Shown here: positions 1-10,855 of the stretch, one piece after another
Layout: the number at the start of each line of letters is the position of its first letter
Position numbering within the stretch: position 1 is the stretch's first letter
Origin: Serratia sp. FDAARGOS_506
Lineage (GTDB): Bacteria > Pseudomonadota > Gammaproteobacteria > Enterobacterales > Enterobacteriaceae
DNA: 64,000 nt
Assembly (NCBI RefSeq): GCF_003812745.1
Contig: NZ_CP033831.1
Location: 1,612,001-1,676,000 of the forward strand
Direction of reading: 5' to 3'
Notes under the pieces: model-generated
What the model saw: the letters and a program-made list of their open reading frames with translations, nothing else
The model's database searches: none
Told to the model about the DNA's origin: nothing
Program-made: the position numbers and the translations under genes

Positions 1-45
1 TGCAGGGGCAAAAAAGTGATTGACGCCTATAACCGCCAGCAGTAA
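1..45 (+). CDS. 3' end of an upstream gene, possibly eptB
   Basis: Only the last 14 codons and the TAA stop at 43-45 are in the window, reading [15 protein letters not shown] do not recognise this tail on its own. In E. coli the order on one strand is eptB, proK, dppA; here a tRNA-Pro follows 14 bases after the stop and dppA lies further on. A lipid A phosphoethanolamine transferase (EptB) is therefore the best guess, and a Cys near the C-terminus is compatible with that family. This is inference from gene order only. Confidence 0.35.
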   Translation, partial: CRGKKVIDAYNRQQ

Positions 46-59
46 GATGCGCCCCGCAT

Positions 60-136
60 CGGCGAGTAGCGCAGCTTGGTAGCGCAACTGGTTTGGGACC
101 AGTGGGTCGGAGGTTCGAATCCTCTCTCGCCGACCA
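60..136 (+). tRNA. tRNA-Pro (anticodon TGG), first copy
   Basis: This is a complete 77-base cloverleaf ending in an encoded CCA. The anticodon loop TTTGGGA sits between the stem arms ACTGG and CCAGT and gives anticodon TGG. The sequence is identical to the tRNA-Pro at 51695-51771. It starts only 14 bases after the preceding stop codon, so a promoter would have to lie inside that gene or the tRNA is co-transcribed with it. In E. coli the corresponding place next to dppA holds proK with anticodon CGG, so this copy is proM-like in sequence but proK-like in position. Confidence 0.97.
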
Positions 137-142
137 CATTCG

Positions 143-172
143 AAAAACCTGCTTTTAAAGCAGGTTTTTTTT
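143..172 (+). terminator. Rho-independent terminator after tRNA-Pro, first unit
   Basis: The inverted repeat AAAAACCTGC ... GCAGGTTTTT lies 6 bases after the tRNA CCA and runs into eight T residues. The same hairpin occurs at 306-335 in the second repeat unit. Confidence 0.85.
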
Positions 173-305
173 CGCCCGTCGTTTATGAGGATGAGTACCT
201 CCGCAGGAGGTTCGAGCCTCGCGGAGCGAGACAACGTTGCTTTAGCAACGGCCCGTAGGGCGCGCATCAGAGATGCGCGTAATCCTCTCTCGCCGACCAC
301 ATTCG

Positions 306-335
306 AAAAACCTGCTTTTAAAGCAGGTTTTTTTT
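306..335 (+). terminator. Rho-independent terminator, second repeat unit
   Basis: This is an exact copy of the hairpin and T-run at 143-172, shifted by 163 bases. It would end any transcript that reads through the first terminator, so the repeated unit would be bounded as a discrete RNA. Confidence 0.8.
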
Positions 336-364
336 CGCCCGTCGTTTATGAGAATGAGTGCCTC

Positions 365-2415
<2,051 letters not shown>

Positions 2416-2431
2416 TCGGTTGCAGTGCGTT

Positions 2432-2463
2432 GCCGGGGGATATCCTTTCGCCCCCGGCTTTTT
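2432..2463 (+). terminator. chiA terminator
   Basis: GCCGGGGG and CCCCCGGC form an 8-bp GC-rich stem around a short loop and are followed by TTTTT. It lies 17 bases after the chiA stop. Confidence 0.9.
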
Positions 2464-3016
2464 CACCGCCGAAAGTTTTTTTACGCCGCACAGATTGTGG
2501 CCCTAGCCGGAGCAAAACGCGGCCATCGGACTCACCCTTTTGGGTAATCCTTCAGCATTTCCTCCTGTCTTTAACGGCGATCACAAAAATAACCGTTCAG
2601 ATATTCATCATTCAGCAACAAAGTTTTGGCGTTTTTTAACGGAGTTAAAAACCAGTAAGTTTGTGAGGGTCAGACCAATGCGCTAAAAATGACCGCTTAG
2701 CATAAATTTTCATGCTGGAACTGTTAACAAAAGGTTTTTTTTATGTTTGTTTGCTGTTTCTCACAGTCTGCGTAAATCCCCACTGGTTATATTGACGACA
2801 CCCCAAACAGTTGGCAACTTGATAGCCTCAGGGGTAAGAGCGAGAGTTGTTTGAGTGAATTCCACGCGCTCAGACGTCCCCGCCGCGATGCGTTCCATCC
2901 GGCATTCTCTCCTTTTACGCCTTCTGCCTTCGGGCGCCGATCGCACAGGCCACGCAATAAAAAATACAGGTCTGGCGGCAATTACACACATCACATCACA
3001 CAATGGAGCACTAACG
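2464..3016 (+). promoter_or_regulatory. Long intergenic region and leader of dppA
   Basis: About 550 bases without a convincing gene; small open frames here have no recognisable product. A TATATT hexamer at 2788-2793 could be a -10 element but has no good -35. A transcript starting near 2800 would have a leader of about 215 bases. The last 35 bases before the start codon are CA-rich (see 2984-3002). The ribosome binding site GGAG is at 3005-3008. Confidence 0.45.
2984..3002 (+). promoter_or_regulatory. Candidate GcvB sRNA target site in the dppA leader
   Basis: A run of alternating C and A (ACACACATCACATCACACA) ends just before the Shine-Dalgarno sequence of dppA. GcvB represses dppA in E. 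coli and Salmonella through a G/U-rich seed that pairs with such CA-rich leaders. The motif is seen directly; the regulation is inferred from the family. Confidence 0.65.
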
Positions 3017-4624
3017 ATGACACGTTCCTTGGGTAAATCGGGGGTTCTGAAATTCGGCATTGGGCTGATCGCGCTGACCGTGGCGGCCAGCGTTCAGGCC
3101 AAGACGTTGGTTTACTGTTCTGAAGGTTCCCCGGAAGGGTTCAACCCGCAGCTGTTCACCTCCGGCACCACCTACGACGCCAGCTCGGTACCGATCTACA
3201 ACCGTCTGGTCGAATTCAAAATCGGCACCACCGAACTGCAGCCGGGCCTGGCTGAGAAGTGGGACGTCAGCGAAGACGGCAAAACCTACACCTTCCACCT
3301 GCGCAAAGGCGTGAAGTGGCAGAGCAGCAAAGACTTCAAACCGACGCGTGATTTCAACGCCGACGACGTAGTGTTCTCCTTTGAACGCCAGTTGGATGCG
3401 AACAACGCCTATCACAAAGTGTCCGGCGGCAGTTACGAATACTTTGAAGGCATGGACATGCCTAAGCTGATCGCCAAGATCGAAAAAGTAGACGACAACA
3501 CCGTGCGTTTCGTGCTGAACCGTCCGGAAGCGCCGTTCCTGGCTGACCTGGGCATGGACTTTGCGTCCATCCTGTCCGCCGAATACGCCGACGTGATGAT
3601 GAAAGCCGGCACGCCGGAAAAAGTCGACCTGAACCCGATCGGCACCGGGCCGTTCCAGCTGCTGCAATACCAAAAAGACTCCAAGATCCTGTACAAGGCC
3701 TTTGACGGTTTCTGGGGCACCAAGCCGAAGATCGATCGTCTGGTGTTCTCCATCACGCCTGACGCCTCCGTGCGTTACGCCAAACTGCAGAAAAACGAAT
3801 GCCAGGTGATGCCATACCCGAATCCGGCCGACATCGCCCGCATGAAACAAGATAAGTCCATCAACCTGATGGAGCAGCCGGGCCTGAACGTGGGGTATCT
3901 GTCGTTCAACGTCGAGAAAAAACCGCTGGATAACCTGAAGGTGCGCCAGGCGTTGACCATGGCGGTCAACAAGCAGGCGATCATCGACGCGGTTTATCAG
4001 GGCGCGGGCCAGGCGGCCAAGAACCTGATCCCGCCGACCATGTGGGGCTATAACGACGCGGTGCAGGATTACGCTTACGATCCGGCCAAGGCGAAAGAGC
4101 TGCTGAAAGAAGCGGGCATGGCCGACGGTTTCAGCATCGACCTGTGGGCGATGCCGGTACAGCGTCCTTACAACCCGAACGCACGCCGCATGGCGGAAAT
4201 GATCCAGGCCGACTGGGCCAAGATCGGCGTGAAAGCTAAAATCGTGACCTATGAGTGGGGTGAATACCTCAAGCGCGCCAAAGCGGGCGAACACCAGACG
4301 GTGATGATGGGCTGGACCGGCGACAACGGGGATCCGGACAACTTCTTCGCCACTCTGTTCAGCTGCGCGGCGGCGAAAGACGGCTCCAACTACTCCCGCT
4401 GGTGCTACAAGCCGTTTGAAGATCTGATTCAACCGGCGCGCGCCGAATCCAACCACGACAAGCGCATCGAACTGTACAAGCAGGCGCAGGTGGTGATGCA
4501 CGATCAGGCTCCGGCGCTGATTGTCGCACACTCCACCGTGTACGAGCCTGTGCGTAAGGAAGTGAAAGGCTACGTCGTGGATCCGCTTGGTAAGCATCAC
4601 TTCGAGAATGTCTCTGTAGACTGA
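3017..4624 (+). CDS. dppA: Periplasmic dipeptide-binding protein DppA
   Basis: This is the substrate-binding protein of the dipeptide ABC transporter; it captures dipeptides in the periplasm and in E. coli also serves as a peptide chemosensor and heme-binding protein. The ATG at 3017 gives 535 residues, the E. coli length. It leaves a standard signal peptide (positive N-terminus, hydrophobic core, ASVQA cleavage near residue 28) and a GGAG ribosome binding site 8 bases upstream. An earlier in-frame ATG at 2855 would add an implausible 54-residue extension and destroy the signal peptide. The mature protein begins KTLVYCSEGSPEGFNPQ, typical of bacterial solute-binding family 5. It is first in the dppABCDF operon and separated from dppB by a hairpin. 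Confidence 0.97.
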   Translation: MTRSLGKSGVLKFGIGLIALTVAASVQAKTLVYCSEGSPEGFNPQLFTSGTTYDASSVPIYNRLVEFKIGTTELQPGLAEKWDVSEDGKTYTFHLRKGVKWQSSKDFKPTRDFNADDVVFSFERQLDANNAYHKVSGGSYEYFEGMDMPKLIAKIEKVDDNTVRFVLNRPEAPFLADLGMDFASILSAEYADVMMKAGTPEKVDLNPIGTGPFQLLQYQKDSKILYKAFDGFWGTKPKIDRLVFSITPDASVRYAKLQKNECQVMPYPNPADIARMKQDKSINLMEQPGLNVGYLSFNVEKKPLDNLKVRQALTMAVNKQAIIDAVYQGAGQAAKNLIPPTMWGYNDAVQDYAYDPAKAKELLKEAGMADGFSIDLWAMPVQRPYNPNARRMAEMIQADWAKIGVKAKIVTYEWGEYLKRAKAGEHQTVMMGWTGDNGDPDNFFATLFSCAAAKDGSNYSRWCYKPFEDLIQPARAESNHDKRIELYKQAQVVMHDQAPALIVAHSTVYEPVRKEVKGYVVDPLGKHHFENVSVD

Positions 4625-4660
4625 TTTCGACCGCTTTACCGGAGACGCACGAATGGACTT

Positions 4661-4689
4661 GCAGGGGCGCAACAGGTTTGCGCCCCTGC
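4661..4689 (+). other. Intercistronic hairpin between dppA and dppB
   Basis: GCAGGGGCGC (4661-4670) and GCGCCCCTGC (4680-4689) make a perfect 10-bp stem with no T-run. Such hairpins after binding-protein genes are known to protect the upstream mRNA or partly stop transcription, raising binding protein over membrane components. The function here is inferred. Confidence 0.7.
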
Positions 4690-4794
4690 TGACCAGTCTC
4701 CGGCGTATGGCCGTCGAATCGTTCAAAGGCATGTGAGCGTTAATAAGCCTGGCGGACGATGAGCTGCCGGGCATTGATACAGAGAGTTCGGGAT

Positions 4795-5814
4795 ATGTTG
4801 CAGTTCATACTCCGACGTTTGGGGTTAGTTATCCCAACGTTTATCGGCATTACGTTGCTGACTTTTGCATTCGTCCATATGATCCCCGGCGACCCGGTGA
4901 CCATCATGGCCGGGGAACGCGGTATCTCCGCCGAGCGCCACGCGCAGCTGATGGCGGAAATGGGGCTGGACAAGCCGCTCTATCAACAATATTTCTCCTA
5001 CGTGTCCAACGTGCTGCACGGCGATCTGGGCACCTCGCTTAAAAGCCGCATCTCCGTCTGGAGCGAGTTCGTTCCGCGCTTTCAGGCCACGCTGGAGCTG
5101 GGCTTCTGCGCGATGCTTTTCGCGGTGCTGGTAGGCATCCCGGTCGGGGTGCTGGCGGCGGTCAAACGCGGCTCGGTGTTCGATCACACCGCGGTGGGCA
5201 TCTCGCTGACCGGCTATTCGATGCCAATTTTCTGGTGGGGCATGATGCTCATCATGCTGGTGTCGGTGCAGCTTAACCTGACGCCGGTGTCGGGGCGCAT
5301 CAGCGACACGGTATTCCTCGACGACAGCCATCCGCTCACCGGTTTCATGCTGATAGACACCCTGATCTGGGGCGAGCCGGGCGATTTTGCCGACGCGGTG
5401 ATGCACATGATTTTGCCGGCCATCGTGCTGGGCACTATCCCGCTGGCGGTGATCGTGCGCATGACGCGCTCCTCGATGCTGGAAGTGTTGGGCGAAGACT
5501 ATATCCGCACCGCGCGCGCCAAGGGCGTTAGCCGCATGCGGGTGATCGTCGTTCACGCGCTGCGCAATGCGTTGCTGCCGGTGGTGACGGTGATCGGGCT
5601 GCAGGTCGGCACCATGCTGGCCGGCGCCATTCTGACGGAAACCATCTTCTCCTGGCCGGGACTGGGCCGCTGGCTGATCGACGCGCTGCAGCGCCGCGAT
5701 TATCCGGTGGTGCAGGGCGGGGTGTTACTGGTCGCCTGTATGATCATTCTGGTTAACCTGCTGGTAGACGTGCTCTACGGCGTGGTCAACCCGCGTATTC
5801 GCCACAAGAAATAA
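4795..5814 (+). CDS. dppB: Dipeptide transporter permease DppB
   Basis: This is one of two inner-membrane permease subunits of the dipeptide importer. The ATG at 4795 gives 339 residues, identical in length to E. coli DppB, and the N-terminus MLQFILRRLGLVIPTFIG matches it. The in-frame start at 4759 would add 12 residues and is less likely. Several hydrophobic segments are evident, and the EAA loop that contacts the ATPases is seen as EDYIRTARAKG. The protein ends VNPRIRHKK. It is followed 11 bases later by dppC. Confidence 0.96.
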   Translation: MLQFILRRLGLVIPTFIGITLLTFAFVHMIPGDPVTIMAGERGISAERHAQLMAEMGLDKPLYQQYFSYVSNVLHGDLGTSLKSRISVWSEFVPRFQATLELGFCAMLFAVLVGIPVGVLAAVKRGSVFDHTAVGISLTGYSMPIFWWGMMLIMLVSVQLNLTPVSGRISDTVFLDDSHPLTGFMLIDTLIWGEPGDFADAVMHMILPAIVLGTIPLAVIVRMTRSSMLEVLGEDYIRTARAKGVSRMRVIVVHALRNALLPVVTVIGLQVGTMLAGAILTETIFSWPGLGRWLIDALQRRDYPVVQGGVLLVACMIILVNLLVDVLYGVVNPRIRHKK

Positions 5815-5825
5815 GGGGCGCTCTC

Positions 5826-6728
5826 ATGTCTCAAATCACTGAGTCTGCAGTTAAAGGTGCGCCGAAGCCGATGACCCCGCTTCAGGAGTTCTGGCACTAT
5901 TTCAAGCGCAATAAAGGGGCCGTGGTCGGCCTGGTGTATATCGTTCTGATGTTGGTGATCGCGCTCGGCGCCGGGGTGCTGGCGCCGCATGCGCCGGCGG
6001 ACCAGTTCCGCGATGCGCTGCTCAAGCCGCCGGTGTGGCAAGAGGGCGGCAGCTGGCAATACATCCTCGGCACCGACGACGTGGGCCGCGACGTGCTGTC
6101 GCGCCTGATGTACGGTGCACGCCTGTCGCTGTTGGTCGGCTGTCTGGTGGTAGTGCTGTCGCTGATCATGGGTGTAGTGCTCGGCCTGCTGGCCGGTTAC
6201 TTCGGTGGCGCGGTGGACGCGGTGATTATGCGCGTCGTCGACATCATGTTGGCCCTGCCGAGCTTGCTGCTGGCGCTGGTGCTGGTGGCGGTGTTCGGGC
6301 CGTCGATCGTCAACGCCTCGTTGGCGCTGACCTTTGTCGCGCTACCGCACTATGTGCGTCTGACGCGTGCGGCGGTGCTGGCGGAAGTGAACCGCGATTA
6401 CGTCACCGCTTCGCGGGTAGCGGGCGCCGGCGCGCTGCGCCAGATGTTCGTCAATATTCTGCCTAACTGCCTGGCGCCTTTGATCGTTCAGGCTTCTCTC
6501 GGTTTCTCGAACGCCATTCTGGACATGGCCGCTCTCGGCTTTCTGGGCATGGGCGCGCAACCGCCGACGCCAGAGTGGGGCACCATGCTCTCCGACGTGC
6601 TGCAGTTCGCGCAAAGTGCCTGGTGGGTCGTGACCTTCCCCGGCCTGGCGATCCTGCTGACGGTGCTGGCATTTAACCTGATGGGGGACGGTTTGCGTGA
6701 CGCTCTCGACCCCAAACTCAAGCAGTAA
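5826..6728 (+). CDS. dppC: Dipeptide transporter permease DppC
   Basis: This is the second permease subunit, pairing with DppB to form the channel. Its 300 residues equal E. coli DppC. A cytosolic N-terminal tail precedes the first membrane helix (about residues 35-55), and the substrate-facing loop contains the family motif GTDDVGRDVLSRLMYGAR. The EAA-type loop is NRDYVTASRVAGAG. It lies between dppB (11-base gap) and dppD (15-base gap), all in one transcription unit. Confidence 0.96.
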   Translation: MSQITESAVKGAPKPMTPLQEFWHYFKRNKGAVVGLVYIVLMLVIALGAGVLAPHAPADQFRDALLKPPVWQEGGSWQYILGTDDVGRDVLSRLMYGARLSLLVGCLVVVLSLIMGVVLGLLAGYFGGAVDAVIMRVVDIMLALPSLLLALVLVAVFGPSIVNASLALTFVALPHYVRLTRAAVLAEVNRDYVTASRVAGAGALRQMFVNILPNCLAPLIVQASLGFSNAILDMAALGFLGMGAQPPTPEWGTMLSDVLQFAQSAWWVVTFPGLAILLTVLAFNLMGDGLRDALDPKLKQ

Positions 6729-6743
6729 CAGAGGACGAGAGAG

Positions 6744-7720
<977 letters not shown>

Positions 7721-7724
<4 letters not shown>

Positions 7725-8710
7725 GCCAGAATCAACCTTTACTGCAGGCGATCGACCTGAAGAAGCATTACCCGGTGAAAAAGGGCCTGTTTGCGCCGGA
7801 GCGGCTGGTCAAGGCGCTGGACGGCGTCTCCTTCACCCTGGAGCGTGGCAAGACCTTGGCGGTGGTTGGCGAGTCGGGCTGCGGCAAATCGACGCTCGGC
7901 CGTCTGCTGACGATGATCGAAGTACCGACAGGCGGCGAGCTGTACTATCAGGGGCAGGATCTGCTGAAGCCGGATGTCTCGGCCGAGAAACTGCGCCGCC
8001 AGAAGATCCAAATCGTGTTCCAGAATCCTTACGGATCGCTCAACCCGCGCAAGAAGGTCGGGCAGATCCTCGAGGAGCCGCTGTTGATCAATACCCCGCT
8101 CAGCGCCGCCGAACGGCGGGAAAAAGCGCTGGAGATGATGGCGAAGGTCGGCCTGAAGACCGAGCATTACGACCGCTACCCGCACATGTTCTCCGGCGGC
8201 CAGCGTCAGCGTATCGCCATCGCCCGCGGGTTGATGCTGAACCCGGACGTGGTGATCGCCGATGAGCCGGTGTCGGCGTTGGACGTGTCGGTACGCGCTC
8301 AGGTGCTGAACCTGATGATGGATCTGCAGCAGGAGCTGGGGCTGTCCTACGTGTTCATCTCGCACGATCTGTCGGTGGTGGAACACATCGCCGACGAGGT
8401 GATGGTGATGTACCTTGGCCGCTGCGTGGAAAAGGGCAGCAAAGAGGCGATCTTCAACAATCCGCGCCATCCGTACACTCAGGCGCTGTTGTCGGCGACG
8501 CCGCGATTGAACCCGGATATGCGCCGCGAGCGCATCAAGCTGACCGGCGAACTGCCCAGCCCGATGAATCCGCCGCCGGGTTGCGCATTCAATGCTCGCT
8601 GCCGCCGCGCCTTCGGTACCTGCGTGCAGCTGCAACCGCAGCTGAAACAGTACGGAGAGCAGATGGTGGCCTGTTTTGCGGTCGATCAGGACGAACATCC
8701 GGGGACGTAA
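7721..8710 (+). CDS. dppF: Dipeptide transporter ATPase DppF
   Basis: This is the second ATPase of the dipeptide importer. Its 329 residues carry Walker A GESGCGKS, signature [15 protein letters not shown], Walker [12 protein letters not shown] and switch histidine FISHDLSVV. The C-terminal family extension contains the [15 protein letters not shown] cysteine cluster. It overlaps dppD by ATGA and ends the operon 27 bases before an intrinsic terminator. In E. coli the Dpp ATPases also serve related transporters, which cannot be judged from sequence. Confidence 0.96.
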
Positions 8711-8736
8711 AGCGTAGGATTTCTCCGCGTAAACCA

Positions 8737-8763
8737 AACGCCGGCATAGCGCCGGCGTTTTTT
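8737..8763 (+). terminator. dpp operon terminator
   Basis: AACGCCGGC, a short loop and GCCGGCGTT form a stable stem followed by TTTT. It closes dppABCDF. Confidence 0.9.
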
Positions 8764-8956
8764 ATTCTTCAATCAATAGGTTAGTCAGCAACGATCGCGA
8801 CAGCCCATCTTTTAAATTATGTTCTTAACGTCATTCCGAAAGGGGGTTATTTTTTTAAGAATCTTCGTATGAGAATAATAATAGAATTTAACGGTTTGTT
8901 GTTAATAACATTCTGTCGGTCGAGCGGCTTCGCTATTTTTATTATGAAAAACCAAT

Positions 8957-8981
8957 AAAAAAGCACGCCGCGGCGTGCTTT
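8957..8981 (-). terminator. bcsEFG operon terminator
   Basis: The palindrome AGCACGCCGCGGCGTGCT is flanked on its left by six A residues, read as T6 on the minus strand. It lies just downstream of the bcsG stop. The roughly 190 bases between this and the dpp terminator are AT-rich and show no gene. Confidence 0.88.
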
Positions 8982-8999
8982 GGGTGGATGAGGCCGCGC

Positions 9000-10655
9000 T
9001 TATTGCGGATAAGGCACCCAGTCACCGCCGTTCAGGCGAATGTAGGGCTTGCCCTGATACTGCATCACGATGGCGTTGTCGTTTTCGGAGATGACCGGGG
9101 TCTGCGGCAGCCCCTGGGTCAGCGCCTGCCAGTCGACGCTGGGCTCGCTGAAGACCTTGCCGTCCACCAGGCGCGACACCAGTTCAGACAGCGCCAGGTA
9201 GCTGCTCGGCGTTTTGATTTGCAGCGGGCTGCCCTGATGCGGCGCCTTCATGCCCACCAGTTTGATGCCGACCGGCGTATGGGTGATGTTCGGGCTGGGA
9301 ATATCGCGCAGGCCGGACATCTGCATTTTGTCGCCCACCAACGCCGCGCCGTGCTCCGGCACGATCACCACCACCACTTTGCGGCCGGATTTCTCCAACT
9401 GGTCGAGGAAGGTGTTCAGCTGATCGAACAGCTTCTGCGCACGCGGCTGATAGTCGGCGCTCTTGTTGGAGCCGACGAAGCGGTTGCCGTCGTGCAGCGG
9501 AATGATGTTGAAGAAGGTGGCGGTGCGGCCGTCACCGCCTTTTTGCTGCTGCTCCAGCCAGCGGGTCAGCAATTCGAGATCGTTATAAATCGGCTCGCCG
9601 TCGAACGACGTCAGCTCATTGCCGATGCCGGCCTGTGACATCAGCGGTGCCTGCATGTCGCCCTGTTCACGCAGCTCTTTCAGGAAGTTGCCGAACACCC
9701 CGGAGTGATCGAGCATCAGCTGTTCCTTGAAGCCGAGCTTCGCCAGGTTGTCGAACAGGTAACACTGCTGGTTCACCGGTTGATACAGATCGTGATGCGA
9801 AAGCTGGCCGCAGCTGGCGCGCAGCAGGCGGATGGCCGCCGGGCCACTGTAGGCGGTGGCCGAGTTGAAGCTGTCGAACATGATGTCCATTTTCGACCAC
9901 AGCGGGTGATTCTGCAGGTTGACCGCTTCCATATCGGCCCAGGCCAGCGAACAGATGTTGATCACCAGCAGATCGAACGGCTGGGCGTCGGCGGGCAAAG
10001 TGGCCGGGAATGCGGTGGCGCGGCCCTTTTCCCGCTCGTAGAACTGGTTCAGGTAGGCCGTCAGGTTGGCGCTGGTCGGCGGCAGGCTGTCTGCCGGCGC
10101 CGCGTCCCCGGCCGCCGGCGCCGACGTGGCCGGCGTATTGGCGCCGCCGGCCGAGGCCGTGGAGGTGGCGGGCAGCAGTGAGACCGCCGGCCCGGCGACG
10201 TTGACGATATTGAGCCACACCAGCGCCGCCACGGTGAACACCGTCACGCGCACCCACTGCGCGACGAACAGGTAGGCGATAAGCAACACGAAGGCCGCGC
10301 CGACCATCTGCCAGTTGATAAAGCGGTTGATCAGCTCCAGCAGATATTGGGCGCTGAAGCCGGCCAGCTGCGAGCCCTGGCTGAGAATGCTGTTGATGCC
10401 CGGCAGCCAGGTGTCGTGGTAGAACAGCGCGATGCCGATCGGGATAGCGAGGTAATGGCGCCAGCGGTGCAGGCGCTGCGACGGGATCGGCATCAGCAGA
10501 AATGCCATGAACACCAGGTTCGGCAGCGCGTGGAAATTCAGGTAGCCGAACCACAGCAGGGCGAATTTGGCCAGGAAGTAGAGGTTCCAGCCGCCCAGCC
10601 CGCGCCAGTAGCGCCACAGAGCGTTATCGGATTGCGTCTTCGAGTTTGGATTCAT
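9000..10655 (-). CDS. bcsG: Cellulose phosphoethanolamine transferase BcsG
   Basis: This is an inner-membrane enzyme that transfers phosphoethanolamine from phosphatidylethanolamine to nascent cellulose. Its 551 residues (E. coli about 559) start with membrane helices over roughly the first 160 residues. A Ser/Ala/Pro-rich linker (about 170-195) leads to a periplasmic zinc-dependent alkaline-phosphatase-fold domain. The segment TAYSGPAAIRLLRASCGQ holds the probable nucleophile Ser and a conserved Cys, and VVVIVPEHGAAL and NITHTPVGIKL supply metal-site residues. It is last in bcsEFG, overlapping bcsF by four bases, and marks the locus as type II. Confidence 0.95.
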   Translation of the reverse strand: MNPNSKTQSDNALWRYWRGLGGWNLYFLAKFALLWFGYLNFHALPNLVFMAFLLMPIPSQRLHRWRHYLAIPIGIALFYHDTWLPGINSILSQGSQLAGFSAQYLLELINRFINWQMVGAAFVLLIAYLFVAQWVRVTVFTVAALVWLNIVNVAGPAVSLLPATSTASAGGANTPATSAPAAGDAAPADSLPPTSANLTAYLNQFYEREKGRATAFPATLPADAQPFDLLVINICSLAWADMEAVNLQNHPLWSKMDIMFDSFNSATAYSGPAAIRLLRASCGQLSHHDLYQPVNQQCYLFDNLAKLGFKEQLMLDHSGVFGNFLKELREQGDMQAPLMSQAGIGNELTSFDGEPIYNDLELLTRWLEQQQKGGDGRTATFFNIIPLHDGNRFVGSNKSADYQPRAQKLFDQLNTFLDQLEKSGRKVVVVIVPEHGAALVGDKMQMSGLRDIPSPNITHTPVGIKLVGMKAPHQGSPLQIKTPSSYLALSELVSRLVDGKVFSEPSVDWQALTQGLPQTPVISENDNAIVMQYQGKPYIRLNGGDWVPYPQ

Positions 10656-10855
10656 GGCTGCTTCTTACGTTTAATCTGAGATGAGGAGCCTGTGCGCACC
10701 CACAAACCGGCGGATTTCAAATAGCGCGGCGATAACAACAGGTTTTGCCAGTATTGACGCAAATGCGGAAAACGCCGGTGAAAGGCGTAGCCCAGCGGAA
10801 TGAAGATCAGCGCGCACAGCAGGATCAGTTGCAGGATGTCGTTAAGGTTCAGCAT
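10652..10855 (-). CDS. bcsF: Small membrane protein BcsF
   Basis: This 67-residue protein has a single N-terminal membrane helix (about residues 8-25, LQLILLCALIFIPLGYAF) and a basic C-terminal tail. BcsF recruits BcsE to the membrane and so supports BcsG-dependent modification. I set the start at the ATG complementary to 10853-10855 because it gives a length close to the E. coli protein and a normal helix position. The upstream in-frame extension only overlaps bcsE coding sequence. It overlaps the bcsE 3' end by 14 bases and the bcsG start by 4. Confidence 0.9.
   Translation of the reverse strand: MLNLNDILQLILLCALIFIPLGYAFHRRFPHLRQYWQNLLLSPRYLKSAGLWVRTGSSSQIKRKKQP

Larger units (their letters stand above)
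118..364 (+). repeat. Imperfect tandem repeat carrying the tRNA-Pro 3' end (rtT-like)
   Basis: The stretch beginning at 118 recurs at 281, an offset of 163 bases. It is unbroken for about 71 bases (118-188 and 281-351) and then diverges by about 201 and 364. Each copy begins with exactly the last 19 bases of the tRNA, including CCA, followed by the terminator hairpin and then GTTTATGAG. Between the copies lie small hairpins: CCTCC-GCA-GGAGG, CTCG-CGGAG-CGAG, CGTTGC-TTTA-GCAACG and GCGCATC-AGA-GATGCGC. E. coli tyrT is followed by comparable units (rtT RNA) that also carry about 19 bases of the tRNA 3' end. Whether an RNA product is made here is inference. Confidence 0.8.

Noticed and set aside
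118-364. Prophage or island attachment pair (attL/attR) at tRNA-Pro
   Set aside because: The two 19-base tRNA remnants are only 163 bases apart and no integrase or element genes lie between or near them, so a conventional integrated element is not supported here.
2855-3016. 54-residue N-terminal extension of dppA
   Set aside because: It would bury the signal peptide and put coding sequence over the CA-rich regulatory leader; the start at 3017 fits length and homology.
3011-4774. 587-residue minus-strand frame opposite dppA
   Set aside because: Antisense shadow of dppA with His/Arg/Val-rich composition and no family resemblance.
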